From the NCBI GenBank assembly GCA_036971475.1, contig JBAIZL010000002.1, positions 53,011,229 through 53,075,228 of the forward strand: DNA of 64,000 nucleotides, given 5' to 3'. Below are positions 25,401 through 37,190 of this stretch, piece after piece. The translations under genes and the position numbers were made by a program. The notes under the pieces are model-generated. The model was not told the DNA's origin. It did no database searches and saw only the letters and a list, made by a program, of their open reading frames with translations. Position 1 is the first letter of the stretch, and each line of letters begins with the position of its first letter. The DNA comes from Prosapia bicincta. Lineage: Eukaryota; Arthropoda; Insecta; Hemiptera; Cercopidae.

Positions 25401-26924
25401 AGTTACATCAAGGATCAGACATAAAAGTATAATTGAAAAACTGGTAGCTTCTACTCCTAATGAGAAATAACACTCTTTTGACGCTTTTATATAGCGTTTA
25501 TCTATGTCCTAAACAGAAAAGACACTAAACTTTATTTTCTAAAATATCCTTTTTCTTTTCTCATTTGTTATATAGTTATTAATAATATTTATATTTTTTA
25601 AAAGAGTGGAACATGTTGTAGATAGCCCTTAGTTATTGTAAAATTAATATATTAAAAACTTTAACATGATAAATATTTCTTTCATATTCAGCGATATCTT
25701 ATCCTTTAAGATTAGTTTTAGTTATTTTGATATTTTTACTTATTTCACGACATAAACATCGATTTTCTATGAAATGTAGGGTATTGTTATAAGAGAAGGC
25801 CGAAATGCTGACGTATATCTCTCGATTTTTAAAAACGTTATCAATTTTACTGTTTATTATATTGCGTTTATTGTATAAATAAGGAGAGCGTAATCTGAGT
25901 AAATTGTAATGTGTACAATGAATAACCAGAAACCATTAACATTCTTCCACCAGCAGACACTTGTCACACCGTATGAAAAGACAAATTTTCAAACCACTTA
26001 CGTCTGCGACTACGACTTGAATCAACAGGACCTGTTTTGTCGGCGCTCTAGAACTTTTACGTTTCATGACATTCATCACGTCAACCTCCCTTTGTAATAT
26101 ACACGAATCTTCTTTCAAAGGAATCAATTTGGATTTGCTTTCAACTCAATAATAAAACTTTTCTGTCCTAACATTTTCTTTGAGAACGATAAAAGAGTAA
26201 AGTAACCAAATAAAACTATAAGAGTCCTACTCACATTAAGGAACACAATTTTGTTGTTTATTTTCTAACTCAATGAGCTGACAAAACAAATAACTTAACG
26301 TTATATAATAGTTCTATTTACGATTATATAACAGTAATAGTAAAGTTCTATTTACTAGTCACATTCGAAATTTAAATTTGTGTATATTATTAGGCGATAT
26401 TTTAGATTCTGTCAGTGTTCATAGTTTTATTTAATTGGTTGACACCGTCACTTAATATTTCAATGGGATGAATTCTTTGTAGTTTTGCCATGAAATGTTT
26501 TGTAAATTTTTTTTAACTGCCGTTTAATAATATTTATTCTCCTGCTTTATCTCGATTTATTGAGATACTATTTATTTGAAATCTAGATTGGGGAAAATAC
26601 ATTTCAGGATACCCGTTCCACATATGAAAATATAATAGAACGTATTCAATTAAGTTTCCTGCAGAAAACCTGGCACAATATTACCGTTGAAACCTTTATC
26701 CATGTTAGTTTGTATTGGTTAGTAACATAGTGGGTATACTTTGCAGGTATAAAGGAAAATTTATTACAATTTTTAAAACTTAAAAGTCGATATCTTTTAC
26801 ATGATATTTCGCCTTCGATACTTAGTGATGGATAAAGATAGAAACAGGTATTTACTGCAATAATGATGGAATTATAGTCTTTAATACTAAATAATTATTT
26901 ATTGTTTTATTCTAGTGTAACTAT

Positions 26925-26970
<46 letters not shown>

Positions 26971-27778
26971 ATGCCTTGTATCGGTAGATTATTCATGGCT
27001 CTACTTTATATCGAGGAACTGTAAATGCTGAATATAATTATTTTACAATGCTATGAATCTTTTTTTGTAAATACAATTTCGTTCCTACAGTAAATGTTGC
27101 TCAGTATATTTATTTTATACTTAATGTCTTTGATATCTATTGCAGCACTGGCTCTATGACATGATATACAATCGTTCCTAAAAACATTATGAAATAATTA
27201 AAACTGTCTTTAGGTTCATATACTAATTATATCACCTATACTAGACAGTAAAAGTATCATGGCATGTCCTCAAGTAGTTCATGGGAATAAATACTAATAC
27301 TGGGAGACATCAAGCATTCGTACTTAGCGTTTTCCCCTTTGCTCCGTTCCCATCTTCACTTGGTGAACGATACGCTTTTAACAAATTTTCTGTTCCATGT
27401 TTTGTTAACAATTCAAATAAATGCCACAAATTAAAAGAAGAGTAGTGTATTTGCGGGTGCCAATCGAGGTTAGATTTTATCTGAATGTGCATATTTACCG
27501 ATAGAAAATGTTTTTTTTTAACATAGCTAAAGGATTCAGAACAACGGACAGTAGCATTTACAGTCATATTTAGAATCTGATTATTCAACAATTAACATAT
27601 CACCAATCCACTTTGCATTCTTTTTTCAGTAGGAACTTAATATTAAATTTATACAGGCCGCTGCCTGTATGGATAAAATATTAAAATATATACTCAGACC
27701 CTATGTGAACCATCCTGGCACGAATTATAATGTCAGCTATAAGTTATTTCAGTAATTTCTCATGGAATTAACCTTTAT

Positions 27779-27879
<101 letters not shown>

Positions 27880-28940
27880 TGACCCGTTGTTGAAGCTTTT
27901 TTACCTTTGGTACAATGCGTAGAAGCGTATTTTCACATTCTACATTTGCTTTACGTATCTCATATCACCATTTAATGAGAACCAAACTCACTTTACTTGC
28001 AACGATTTTAAACACAACCTTTATTTTGTAACTATTACAATTTTACTTTTAGTAAGTTAGTTGAACTGTGACTATAGTAATGCTACAATGATACAGCGAA
28101 TTAGCGTGAAAACGAACCAAATTTGGTAAATAATATTAAAAAAGATTTGTGTTTTTAGACTTAAACATATCATTTCACAATATTTTATTTATATTTTTTT
28201 ACTTTGTTGATACACGTATGTTGCCTTACCTGAAATACAGATTGACGAAATAAGTGTAGCCTAGAACAACTGTCGGAGTTTTGAAAGGAATCATCAAAGT
28301 TTATTCCCCTCTGCGAACTTTCGGGCACTGTCTTTCCGCCAAATGTTTCATTAACGTCTTACGCCAGAGAAGTGACTACCTCTCGATTTTGATTTTCAGA
28401 TGAGTTCGTGTATACCTATTAAATACCACAACAATAAACACATATTAAAAGCTATGTATTAGTACTCAGTACAATAGCTACGTAATCAAATTAGGTATAT
28501 GTTTACGGGATTAAGACGTAACAACAACACGAACAATCAATACATATAAATAAAAGGGTTCTTGCGATGGGGAACCGAAAGTGCATGAACTATATTACAA
28601 GTTACTTAGCTTAGAAATTTATATAAAAATGGCCAGTAACTGAATTTCAAGTATGATCTAGATTTAAACTTCATAAAAATGAACGGATGGACATTGCTAA
28701 TAAGCTAAGAGTACTCAGCATAATTATGTATATAGGATTGTTTTGAAACTGAAACAACAATAGAATCCCTATAGAAGTTTATAAAGTTCTTATTGTTGAT
28801 GCGAAAGTCAAAATGAATGAGTTGCGTATATCATTGTTTAAGTTTAAATTATTGTAAACCAATAACCTATGTTCATAAAAAAATGTATCATTTTAAATGT
28901 GTCACATATGAAACCCTATTATATTCATGGTAATTATATC

Positions 28941-28943
28941 AGT

Positions 28944-28999
<56 letters not shown>
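28941..28999. repeat. (GT)n microsatellite
   Basis: TG dinucleotide run of about 58 bases. Confidence 0.95.
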
Positions 29000-30902
29000 A
29001 ATCGGGCACGTGCAAATATGTAGGTTTATATATTATTATAAATATAGAGTAAATGAAACAAAAATATAAGCATTTCAAAAATCAAAGGCTTTGAATTATA
29101 ATTCGTCAATCATCTTCGCTATCTATGAGTATACTTTTGAATCCATTAATTTTCCACCGATTGTTTTGAAAAACGAATATCGTATATGGTTAGATATTTA
29201 TTGTAATAATGTGAATAATGAGCATCCGCGTAGGTCATACTAAACATTTAATTGAAGAGTAATATTTAATCAATTAATGTATATTATGTATTTGATGTAG
29301 TAAAATACTTAGTATAAATCTCTCGTATGATATTAATTTCATAAAAATACTTTTCTCTTGGTTTTTCTTTTTATTTTAACTAATCAGATATTAATCGGTA
29401 TTGAAGTTTATGTATGTTTATTTCACTTGTAGACATAATAAATGCGAAATGTTTACATTGAAAGAGATTTTTTTAAATGTTTCCAGGATTTATTTCTAAA
29501 GCTTTCTCGATAAAGCTAAGGGGGAACATATGATGTGGATAGGCTTAGCACTGCAATAAATAACATCTTTCATAACTCACCTGGATGGGGAACGATTTAT
29601 GTGTGTAAGACATCAAGACGTACGCTGGTGAAAATTGTTTGTGTAGTAATGGCAAATGAAATTTATTTATTTCCTTACAACTAGTAATTCATTCCGAAAG
29701 GTTAAAATTATCATTTGCCTGTGGTATGCAAAATTAGACACAGAACTTTTCAATAAACGTTTCAGAAGAACTATTCTATTTTTCTACATAACATCAGTTG
29801 TTGTAATTTTTGCTTTTTAGTTTTTTCTTATCCCTATCATTTGATTATAGGCCTAACAGGGTAGCTACTCTAAGGTTATAAATAAAAAAAATACTCAATA
29901 TTATCTTAATGAAACTGTATGATGAACCTGGAACCTAATCACAAAGTAATGAGGTTATGAGTTACGTATTTGTTCACGGATTAGAATTATTATGAATAAT
30001 TATTATTAGGAGTACATCCGTTCATTCTGCAGTGCATAATTTCTCAGTGACGAGGTGAACCCAAAAACAGTTGAAGAGCGAGCCCGTTAGTAATATGTTA
30101 TGGATATATATAAATTGACTTTAATACAAACTAGTTAATTGTATTTTAGAGTTATTGTAAAATATATTTTCAAATGTTTAAGATTTACACTGTCGATGTA
30201 AGAAAATCTATTAAAATATTGGAGCTAATCTAAATGAAATAAATACAATAACTTACCTCTGGTTTTTCAATATATTATTTTTTGGTATATGACTTTGAAA
30301 TATTTCTAAAAATCGTGTATATACTCAACGTTGTTTATTGAATTGCATGAAATAATTATATTAGGTCGGGTTTCCTGCATTTTAGTACACGTGATATTAA
30401 CGTTTTTAGCATATTTTGTGTATTAACAAGTCCCACAAACTATTCATATAGCTTTTCAATAGGAAATAGAATATAATCCCAAAATGACAGATTGTTGTTC
30501 ACTACTGATTTCGTTATTGATTTTATATTTTCTTTACATAAACGGTAAGATGAAAGTTATTTTGTGAAATTATTAATGGGCTTGGGTAGACTGTAAATTC
30601 ATTTGTTTCTTTGCTCCGGTTAAAAGGTTTACGAATTTTAGTGTTTACTTATTTCAATATTGGTAAGAATATATTTAAATTAATGCATAAGAATAATTAC
30701 CTCAACGGATGGATTTATTAAAAGTTTTAAGTTAATGCTTAGCTTCTTTGCAATTGTGTACGGAGCAACAGATAAATGTTATAGCGGAAAATTCTAAGCT
30801 AAGAAAGGGTTTGGAAAATATTGAAAAATATGAGTGGTAAAAATATTCTGTAAAGGGGAAACATAATTGCATAAATAAAGGTATTTAGGAACATAACTCT
30901 AT

Positions 30903-30908
30903 AACGAT
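30903..30908. repeat. Polinton target-site duplication, left
   Basis: AACGAT here is repeated exactly at 52554-52559, just outside the right terminus. A 6-bp duplication is the hallmark of Polinton integration. Confidence 0.95.
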
Positions 30909-31882
30909 AGTAGATGTCAAAACCAGACTTTCGCCACAAAGGTAACAGGTGGTTTTTTGGAGAACGTTATTTTCCGTTAAAAACCGTTACGTGAGGTAAT
31001 AGGGGTTGGTTTCAGCGATTATTGGAGCGTAACGTGAATGTAGTTGTGGCGGAGAAGGTATTAAATGTGCGCGCTTGTGCGTTTTTGTATATGCGTGGAC
31101 ATGTGTGAGTGTGTGTGCGTGTTCACTGTTGTGTTACGTAATTAAAAGCATGTTCGGACATGTTGGGGGGGGGGGCAATGTAAAAAACCGTTGATTACCG
31201 AGGACTTCATAGAGAATGACGTCATTTTGACATGTGTTTTTGTGAAGGAACGTGTGTATTATATCCCGTACCCAGTTCGTTGCTGACCTATATTTTTACT
31301 ATTACGTCCGTGTGCGCGTGTGTACGGTTGAAGTATTTTTTAAAACCGTTGAAATCCATTACGAGTTGATGGGTTTATTTTCGCGATAAATGTGTCAGTC
31401 GCAAAGACTGAACGGTGTCTTATCAGTTTGTTCTCCAGATCTTGACTGGTTACAAAATGTAAAAGCATGTTAATTTATTAACATAGGTTCCGCGCTCGTG
31501 AGCTTGTGTGTGTTTGTGTACATATCATTGTGCTAGCACTTGTTTCTCCAACTCTGTGTTTGTTGTAACAGGTATTTGGCCTGAATAAATTGTTTTTAAA
31601 AACTTACCTCTGTTTTCGAGTTATTTAACTGCCGTAGTTATAAACATGCTCTGACCATTGAAAAGCGTTTTTAAAACTTTACCTGCGCGCTTGTGCGTTT
31701 GTGTGTACGTGCGCGTGCTCACGATTGTGTGACATAATTAAAAACATGTTCGGGCATGTTGGGGCAATGTAAAAACCGTTGATTACCGTCATTTTGACAT
31801 GTGTTTTTGTAAAGGAACGTGTGTATTATATCCCGTACCCAGTTCGTTTCTGACCTATATTTTACTATATCGTTAGTGTGCG
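30909..31882 (+). repeat. Polinton left terminal inverted repeat
   Basis: It matches the reverse complement of 51568-52553 almost throughout, including a poly-G run (from 31165), TATATCCCGTACCCAGTTCG and the GT/GC-rich alternating tract at 31070-31130. Similarity stops just after TTTACTATATCGT near 31882. Confidence 0.93.
31076..31495 (+). repeat. TIR-internal repeat unit, copy X1
   Basis: It shares with 31686-32085 the ordered blocks CATGTT-CGG-CATGTTGGGG, ACCGTTGATTACCG, TCATTTTGACATGTGTTTTTG, TATATCCCGTACCCAGTTCG, GTACGGTTGAAGTATTTTTT and CTTGACTGGTTACAAAATG. Confidence 0.85.
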
Positions 31883-32085
31883 CGTGTGTACGGTTGAAGT
31901 ATTTTTTAAAACCGTTGAAATCCGTTACGAGGTGATGGGTTGATTTTCACCGATCGTGTAATTTATGTTAGCGATAAATCTGGTAGTCTTTTCCTTGACT
32001 GTCTCTTATGTGATTGTTCTCCAAATCTTGACTGGTTACAAAATGTAAAAGCATGGTAATTTATTAAGATAGGCTCCGCACCTTG
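31686..32085 (+). repeat. TIR-internal repeat unit, copy X2
   Basis: Second copy of the unit at 31076-31495. It crosses the inner edge of the left TIR near 31882, so its last 200 bases have no partner at the right end. Confidence 0.85.
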
Positions 32086-32135
32086 AATATTTAATTAATG
32101 TTCACCCCAAACACAGTTAACTTTAAAGAGTAGCG

Positions 32136-32144
32136 TATATATAA
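32136..32144 (+). promoter_or_regulatory. TATA box upstream of the RING gene
   Basis: TATATATAA lies just inside the left TIR repeat region, 51 bases before the ATG at 32195. No clear TCAKTY initiator sits at the usual distance. Confidence 0.5.
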
Positions 32145-32194
32145 ACTGCAATAGCTATCAAAAAAGTAACATTTGCCCTTCAGATTGACTAGCG

Positions 32195-32445
32195 ATGGAC
32201 ATTGTACAAATGGAAAAGGCAAGGCATTCGTTGACAGTTTCGGAGAGAAGGCTTTAGTTACTAGGAAGACCTCATTGGCAGCAGATATACTTCGTGCAGA
32301 ATGTAAAATCTGTCTATCAGAAGTTCAAGTGGTTTATTTACCCTGCAGACACGTTATTGCTTGTTTGCTTTGCGGATTAGCCTGCAAAACTTGCGGTATT
32401 TGTAGAGAGACTGTTGAATCTGTTATGAGAATTTATCTTTCCTAA
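32195..32445 (+). pseudogene. IAP-type RING finger protein
   Basis: The C-terminal 50 residues form a C3HC4 RING of the inhibitor-of-apoptosis kind: CKIC, then LPCRH, then C-x2-C, x6, CGIC, ending VMRIYLS. These cysteines and the histidine bind two zinc ions and recruit an E2 ubiquitin enzyme in IAP proteins. No BIR is attached; a lone BIR sits 13 kb away in the same element (45045). The RING frame is open from 32173 but has no ATG. The first ATG after the TATA box (32195) is in another frame that stops at 32257, so I infer either a one-base frameshift between 32195 and 32257 or a spliced exon (TTTGCCCTTCAG at 32172-32183 resembles an acceptor). It is the first gene of the element. Confidence 0.8.
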
Positions 32446-34838
32446 CATTTGTAATACTTTTTTGTTTAACAACAATATTTCGTTTTAATAGTATAATTAT
32501 TGTAACTTATTATTAAAAAAATATATATTATGTCTTGTAGAAAAAATGTAATTTTGTGTTTTCTTTGACCAAGCCTAAGTAATTTTACACCTTTGCTCAA
32601 CTAAAAATCCTCTATTTTAATTATATTCAAACATCAAACAATACACACACACACACACACACACAAGTGTTGGGCATAGTTGATGACGACGACATACTTG
32701 TGTGTGTTTGTTTTGAAATACAATGCAATTAATTACGTTAGGAATAATAAAACTCAGACTGACAGTTGTTAAGACAGGTGTTGTGGGGGACGGGTAAAAC
32801 TAGGTTTGATGAACTCAGAGGGGGGCAGGTGTTGCACTGCCTATGTAGGTAATAGCTCTATATAAACGAGCAAAACGTTTAGAGACTGTTCACTTCTATG
32901 CATGACTTTATAGAGTGAACACTATGTTCTTGTTAGCTTTTTAAGATATTTCAATGTTTTAATATATTTTTTATTCCCTTATATTTTATATAGGTTACTT
33001 TGGTTTTATACTTTGTAAAGAAGGTATGCACCACCGAGATAAAAGTTTTTTGTGGTTCAAAATAAGTAACCATGCTTGAAACCCAAAAAATCTGCGAAAA
33101 TATCGTTTGGTGACCATGCCAGCTGTTATATTGTTCGCATATCTTGGTCATATCTTATTTCCAAAGCATATAATCTGAGTTAACATCTCTGTATTGTGAG
33201 TTTTTGTTAGCTTGTTAACATAAATAATTATAATATATGTTTATTCCCTTGGTGTATTTTCTATATATCACATTGGTTTACATTACATTGAATTATTTAA
33301 TTTTTTGTGCTTGTTAGACTAAATGTTTAGATGTATTTTGTGGTTGCATGTTCAATTTTAAAGAAAATTCACGTACTTTTTCGTACTTTTATATTTCTAT
33401 ATTGATTGTAGTAACTATTATATATAACTATATATTGTCTTGCATTACTTTATATTGTTGTTTTTGTTTCCTTATATAATTTGTATTTGTGATAGATATT
33501 TGTTAATAATTATTTTTTAATTGTAGCATAAACACAGCACGTTTTTCAGGTTAAAATAATTATATATTTATTTCTTCCAGGTTTATATAAATAATACCAA
33601 TATTTATTCTTGTTTCGGCAGTTTTTTCAGGTTAAAATAATTATATCTTTATTTATTTCAGGTTTTATATATAAATAATACCAATATTTATTCTTGTTCA
33701 TTAATCAGGTATTATAAACAATATTACTCCTACTTTCAGGTTTACCTCAGAAATCATGAATGTTTCTGATTTTGATCAATCCCCCCCTAATGTGATTTTT
33801 ATTGGGTATCTTTTAATTACTTCAAGCCAAAGTCTGGAGTATATTACACATAAGCACGTGCTATATATGTAGTTGGAACAGAATGGGGTATCTCATGAGG
33901 TGAAAATCAATTTCGGACAAATTATTGTTGATTTAGTCTTGTGGAATACATAAATTGTTATTCAAAATACCGAAAATCGCATATTTGGGGGGGGGGGGGG
34001 TAATTTAATAACAATTTTTTTTATTGTTTACTTTTCAGGTAAAGTAATATATGTTTCTTACTTCCAGGTTTACATCATTAATATCCCTAATACTCCTTTC
34101 TCTTTCACGCACGCTAAGGCTATCTCCGGATAGTTTGTCTGGGGGCCACCCGGGCAAAACTTGTTGTCCTGGACATCATTGTTTCTGTTCACTGGGAGCT
34201 TGATATCCAACCCCCCCCTCCCACCCACCTTTTTTGTCTTTTCCCCGAGGTGAGTAAACGTAGCGGATGATTGGCGAGATGAATTTCGCGTCATTCGTTG
34301 CGTCACCCGGCTTCCAATAGTCATATAGCAAGGACGATTTCAGCGTATGTCTATTATTCACTTACACCCCAATCCCTCTAGGTTGCCGTTGGTCTCTTCG
34401 GCTGGTGACGTGATGAATTGCGTTCCAGTCTAGTAGAGCGCCTAGGGATCCCTTTGTGCAGAGTGTTACAAGGAGGATATTCAGTACATTCTGCTTAGAG
34501 TCACTCCTTCCTATTCTTTCCCATAGTTTTAAAGGAAAAAAAAAATTTAATATTTAAACGACCTTGACCCAGTTTTTAGCTGGAAGAAAATGCTTCACAC
34601 ATTTTCCAAAGCTTGGATTAAAGTTAGAATACATTCTGTTACCTCCTCCCCCGAAAAAAATAATAATAATAAGTTCAATTCCCCCCGCAGAGTTACTTCA
34701 ATTTGTTATTTGGAACACTTCAATTCCTTCCACCTCAATACCTTCTTTACTCAACTATTCTACTATGTTAAACCTCACCTACCTCTTCACATCCAAAACG
34801 TCATTCTCCCCCTCCCTCCCCTCCTTCGTTTTAAATTG
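32446..34838. other. Polinton non-coding segment
   Basis: No supportable gene in 2.4 kb. It holds (AC)n at 32642-32665, T-rich DNA, a tandem duplication at 33548-33698, a poly-G run near 33988 and a GC-richer stretch at 34070-34460. The open frames across the GC-richer stretch read in two overlapping phases and resemble nothing. This may be the site of a decayed or lost gene. Confidence 0.5.
33548..33698 (+). repeat. Tandem duplication, unit about 79 bp
   Basis: CAGGTTAAAATAATTATAT, a T-rich link and AATAATACCAATATTTATTC occur twice in tandem (about 33548-33615 and 33627-33698). Confidence 0.85.
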
Positions 34839-34873
34839 TATAAATAGCATAGACTCGCGACAACTTCATCATT
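34839..34873 (+). promoter_or_regulatory. Core promoter (TATA + TCATTT)
   Basis: TATAAATA at 34839-34846 and TCATTT at 34868-34873, 29 bases apart, with the ATG at 34900. TCATTT fits the arthropod initiator TCAKTY. The same arrangement occurs at 37795, 49180 and 50752. Confidence 0.7.
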
Positions 34874-34899
34874 TTGCTTCTCAATCTTATAGCTGAACA

Positions 34900-35533
34900 A
34901 TGGATCCTACAGTCATGATTTCTACAGCTCCTCTAAAAATGTCCACCATACATAGGAGAACTGAAACCGCAAGCACTTCAAATACCGCAGCCTATCATTT
35001 CAACAACCTGGTTAAGGACCTACTGCTAACATATAGTCGTGGTAAAAATTGTAAAAACAAATCCTCGTCTATTTTCCCGAAACCTACTGCAGCCAAAAAA
35101 ACTTGAGTTTTTATCTACTCTACCCTCCAATTCCCAAAAGCAATTCCGACTTCGTACATACAGATTTTCGAAAGGAATAAAGAGAGACGGAATATGCAAC
35201 GCTCGTATTGTAGGTGATGGTGTTGTACTGTGCAGCCGTCATCGCGAGCGTAATACAACAAGCCTGAAAGAAACAAAATCTTCCACAAATAAGACTTCAA
35301 AAAATATTTTGCCGAAAATAAAAATATCGAGACTCAAAACTAACACCAAATATCGACTTCTATCATACTTGAACGATGATGAGGCCATCGTGGGAACTAC
35401 AAAAGGTGCCTTCATCATACATTTCCCTTTTAAGAAGTTTAAAAAACAACCTGTTAAAGACCGATGGTATCTTGAAGTAAAGTTTGCAGATCACACCTCC
35501 AAAAAGAAGCTTCTACATTGGGTTAAAACATAA
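34900..35533 (+). pseudogene. Unknown Polinton protein, frameshifted
   Basis: An ATG at 34900, well placed after a TATA/initiator pair, opens 69 codons rich in Ser and Thr. That frame stops right after a 7-A run (35095-35102). The adjacent frame continues, open and with coding character, to TAA at 35531-35533. The simplest reading is one gene of about 210 residues with a single-base slip at the A run: decay, assembly error or, less likely, programmed frameshifting. The C-terminal half is basic and lysine-rich, with a segment around RLLSYLNDDEAIVGTTKGAF and an end reading WYLEVKFADHTSKKKLLHW. Its last 80 bases and 3' flank are duplicated in decayed form at 35690-35910. I do not recognise the family. 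Confidence 0.55.
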
Positions 35534-35602
35534 TACGATTCATCTTCTCAGCAACTGTTTCCTCATACACACCCTCCTTTCCTTCATTTGCTTTCCTTTC
35601 CC

Positions 35603-35646
35603 AGAATAGAGCAGCTGATGGGTTCGCCCATCAGCTGCTCTATTCT
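35603..35646 (+). terminator. 44-nt hairpin A: perfect 20-bp stem, TTCG loop
   Basis: AGAATAGAGCAGCTGATGGG, loop TTCG, then the exact complement. A UUCG tetraloop makes the RNA form unusually stable. It lies 70 bases after the stop of the 34900-35533 gene, is preceded by a C/T-rich tract and followed by TTATAAACGACCTTGAC. It recurs degenerate at 35841 and inverted at 37056. A 3'-end or termination role is inferred from position. Confidence 0.6.
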
Positions 35647-35679
35647 CTTTATTATAAACGACCTTGACACATATTTACT

Positions 35680-35915
35680 ACACAAGTGCAGCATGTTAAA
35701 GACGAATGCTAACTAGAAGTAAAGTTTGCAGACACCAACTCCAACAAGGAAATTCTGAAATTGTTGAAAATAATTAGTGTTGTCTTTCTCACTAAAGGTT
35801 TCCTCTTAAACACCTTCCTCTGCTTCCTTTCCATTCAACCAGATTAGAGCAGGTGATGGGTTCGCGCACCTGCTGCTTCAATCTTGGTAATTACGGATGA
35901 TCTTGAAAGAAATAT
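35680..35915 (+). repeat. Decayed duplicate of a gene 3' end plus hairpin
   Basis: Offset by 238 bases from 35442-35677. It includes a degraded copy of the last codons of the unknown gene (GAAGTAAAGTTTGCAGA shared), the C/T tract, the hairpin and the GA-CTTGA box. Confidence 0.8.
35841..35884 (+). terminator. Hairpin B, degenerate copy
   Basis: Same 20+4+20 layout with a TTCG loop; about 14 of 20 stem positions still pair. It belongs to the decayed duplicate unit, so it is probably no longer functional. Confidence 0.5.
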
Positions 35916-35995
35916 ATACAACAACAATGCTACTACATAAGAGCAGCATGTATAGGACAATAGCTTTTTATCTATATATGCAACTTCATATTATA

Positions 35996-36024
35996 TTATA
36001 AACTCACTATCTGAATTCTCAGTA
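35996..36024 (+). promoter_or_regulatory. Core promoter upstream of DUF8207 gene 1
   Basis: TTATAAAC at 35996-36003 and TCAGTA at 36019-36024, 26-31 bases before the ATG at 36050. The initiator match is five of six. Confidence 0.5.
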
Positions 36025-36049
36025 TTATTTTGTTTACAAGTGTGGGAAT

Positions 36050-36989
36050 ATGTCTGAGGAAAACCTTCTCGATGAAATAACCTCGCTTAGGAAATTGATA
36101 AAGTCAAAGTATAATCGGTTTAAGATACGAAAAATTGAGAGCGAAAGTAGAGTACAAGAACGTCTACATTATATTATAGAACCTATCAGAGAGTTGATTA
36201 TAACCGCTTTAGATAAAATGCTGTCTGAAAAAGCTTCGTATAAATCCAAAACGCTAACCGCGTGTGATTCGGGAGAACGTTTTGCAAAGTATAGTTTTAT
36301 TCCTAAAGCGGTGTCATCTCCTACGACCCACTCTTTGACGGATGACACAGTGTTAGAAAGGGTGAAAACAGACCATGCCTCCTTGTTATATCCTGAATTT
36401 ACAGACTTAAATCTAATAGCTGAGACATCCGATCCCCCAGAACCCAGTGTCGGCGAAGTTATATCAACTCCGGGTGCTTATGACGTAGCAACAGAGTGGT
36501 TAGAGGAGACTCGTTAATCCGCTCACTAAATCTTACATGAAGAAATTCATGAATGACGCTGCCGGTAATAAAAAGAGTATTGATCATACATACGGTCCAC
36601 GTTTGGAGAAAGATAACATTTTTGTTGGTGACACGCAATTGTTGTTCGAAGAAGATGGTGGTCTGCGATTGGGTGATACCGTTTACAATCCGACTAAAGG
36701 ATTGTATGAGCTTCTTTTCAAGAGAATACCGGATGATGACGTCTATGACGAGAATGATATCGCAGCCTATAAAGATATATTAGTCAAGACCAACGCTCAT
36801 AGGATTGGATATTTGCGAAACAACAGGATTATTCGCCAAGTAAATTCCTTTAAATATAGGAGTGTATTAGCTCAAATGTTTCCCACAACATACTACGGAT
36901 CAGGGATGGGATACAGCAATAGCAACAGCAGACACTTAATGATAGTACCAGCTAAAGCGGGTAACTTTACTAAACCCTTAAAGATATAA
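36050..36989 (+). pseudogene. DUF8207 protein, copy 1 (one frameshift)
   Basis: The N-terminal 60 residues are predicted coiled coil (MSEENLLDEITSLRKLIKS, then a basic stretch). An acidic, Pro/Ser-rich linker follows, then the DUF8207 domain: YGPRLEKDNIFVGDTQ, YNPTKGLYELLFKRIP, a short acidic insert, and TNAHRIGY. The function is unknown; the family recurs in Polintons of arthropods and cnidarians. The frame changes by one base at about 36512-36518, between the linker and the domain, which splits the gene into 36050-36517 and 36537-36989 readings. A paralogue with the same layout is at 43407-44310. A TATA box sits at 35996. Confidence 0.8.
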
Positions 36990-37055
36990 ACATACTGAAT
37001 AACGTAACACAGTTCTAGGCACTAGGTCAGTATGTCAAGGTTATATATAGTTATT

Positions 37056-37099
37056 AGAATAGATCAGCTGATGGGTTCACCCATCAGCTGCTCTATTCT
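37056..37099 (-). terminator. Hairpin C, inverted copy (19/20 stem)
   Basis: The same 44-nt stem as hairpin A with one mismatch. On the minus strand it is preceded by the C/T-rich tract (CTTCCTTCCCTTCCC) and followed by TATATATAACCTTGAC, so the whole module is inverted relative to hairpin A. It lies 92 bases beyond the stop of the minus-strand gene at 37191-37563 and 67 bases beyond the + strand DUF8207 stop, so it could serve both. Confidence 0.6.
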
Positions 37100-37190
37100 T
37101 GGGAAGGGAAGGAAGCGAGGGATAGAGGGATGGGTGATATTGAGAGGATTGGTTTGGAAAAGGTTTTGAAATTTTCAGTACTTTGGATTA

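Noticed and set aside
34070..34361. Two overlapping minus-strand frames in the GC-richer stretch
   Set aside because: They read the same DNA in two phases, have Gly/Lys-rich low complexity from poly-C/poly-G runs and no promoter; not supportable.
34564..34896. 110-codon + strand frame just before the 34900 gene
   Set aside because: It spans the TATA/initiator promoter at 34839-34873, is low-complexity Pro/Ser/Ile and matches nothing; non-coding promoter DNA.
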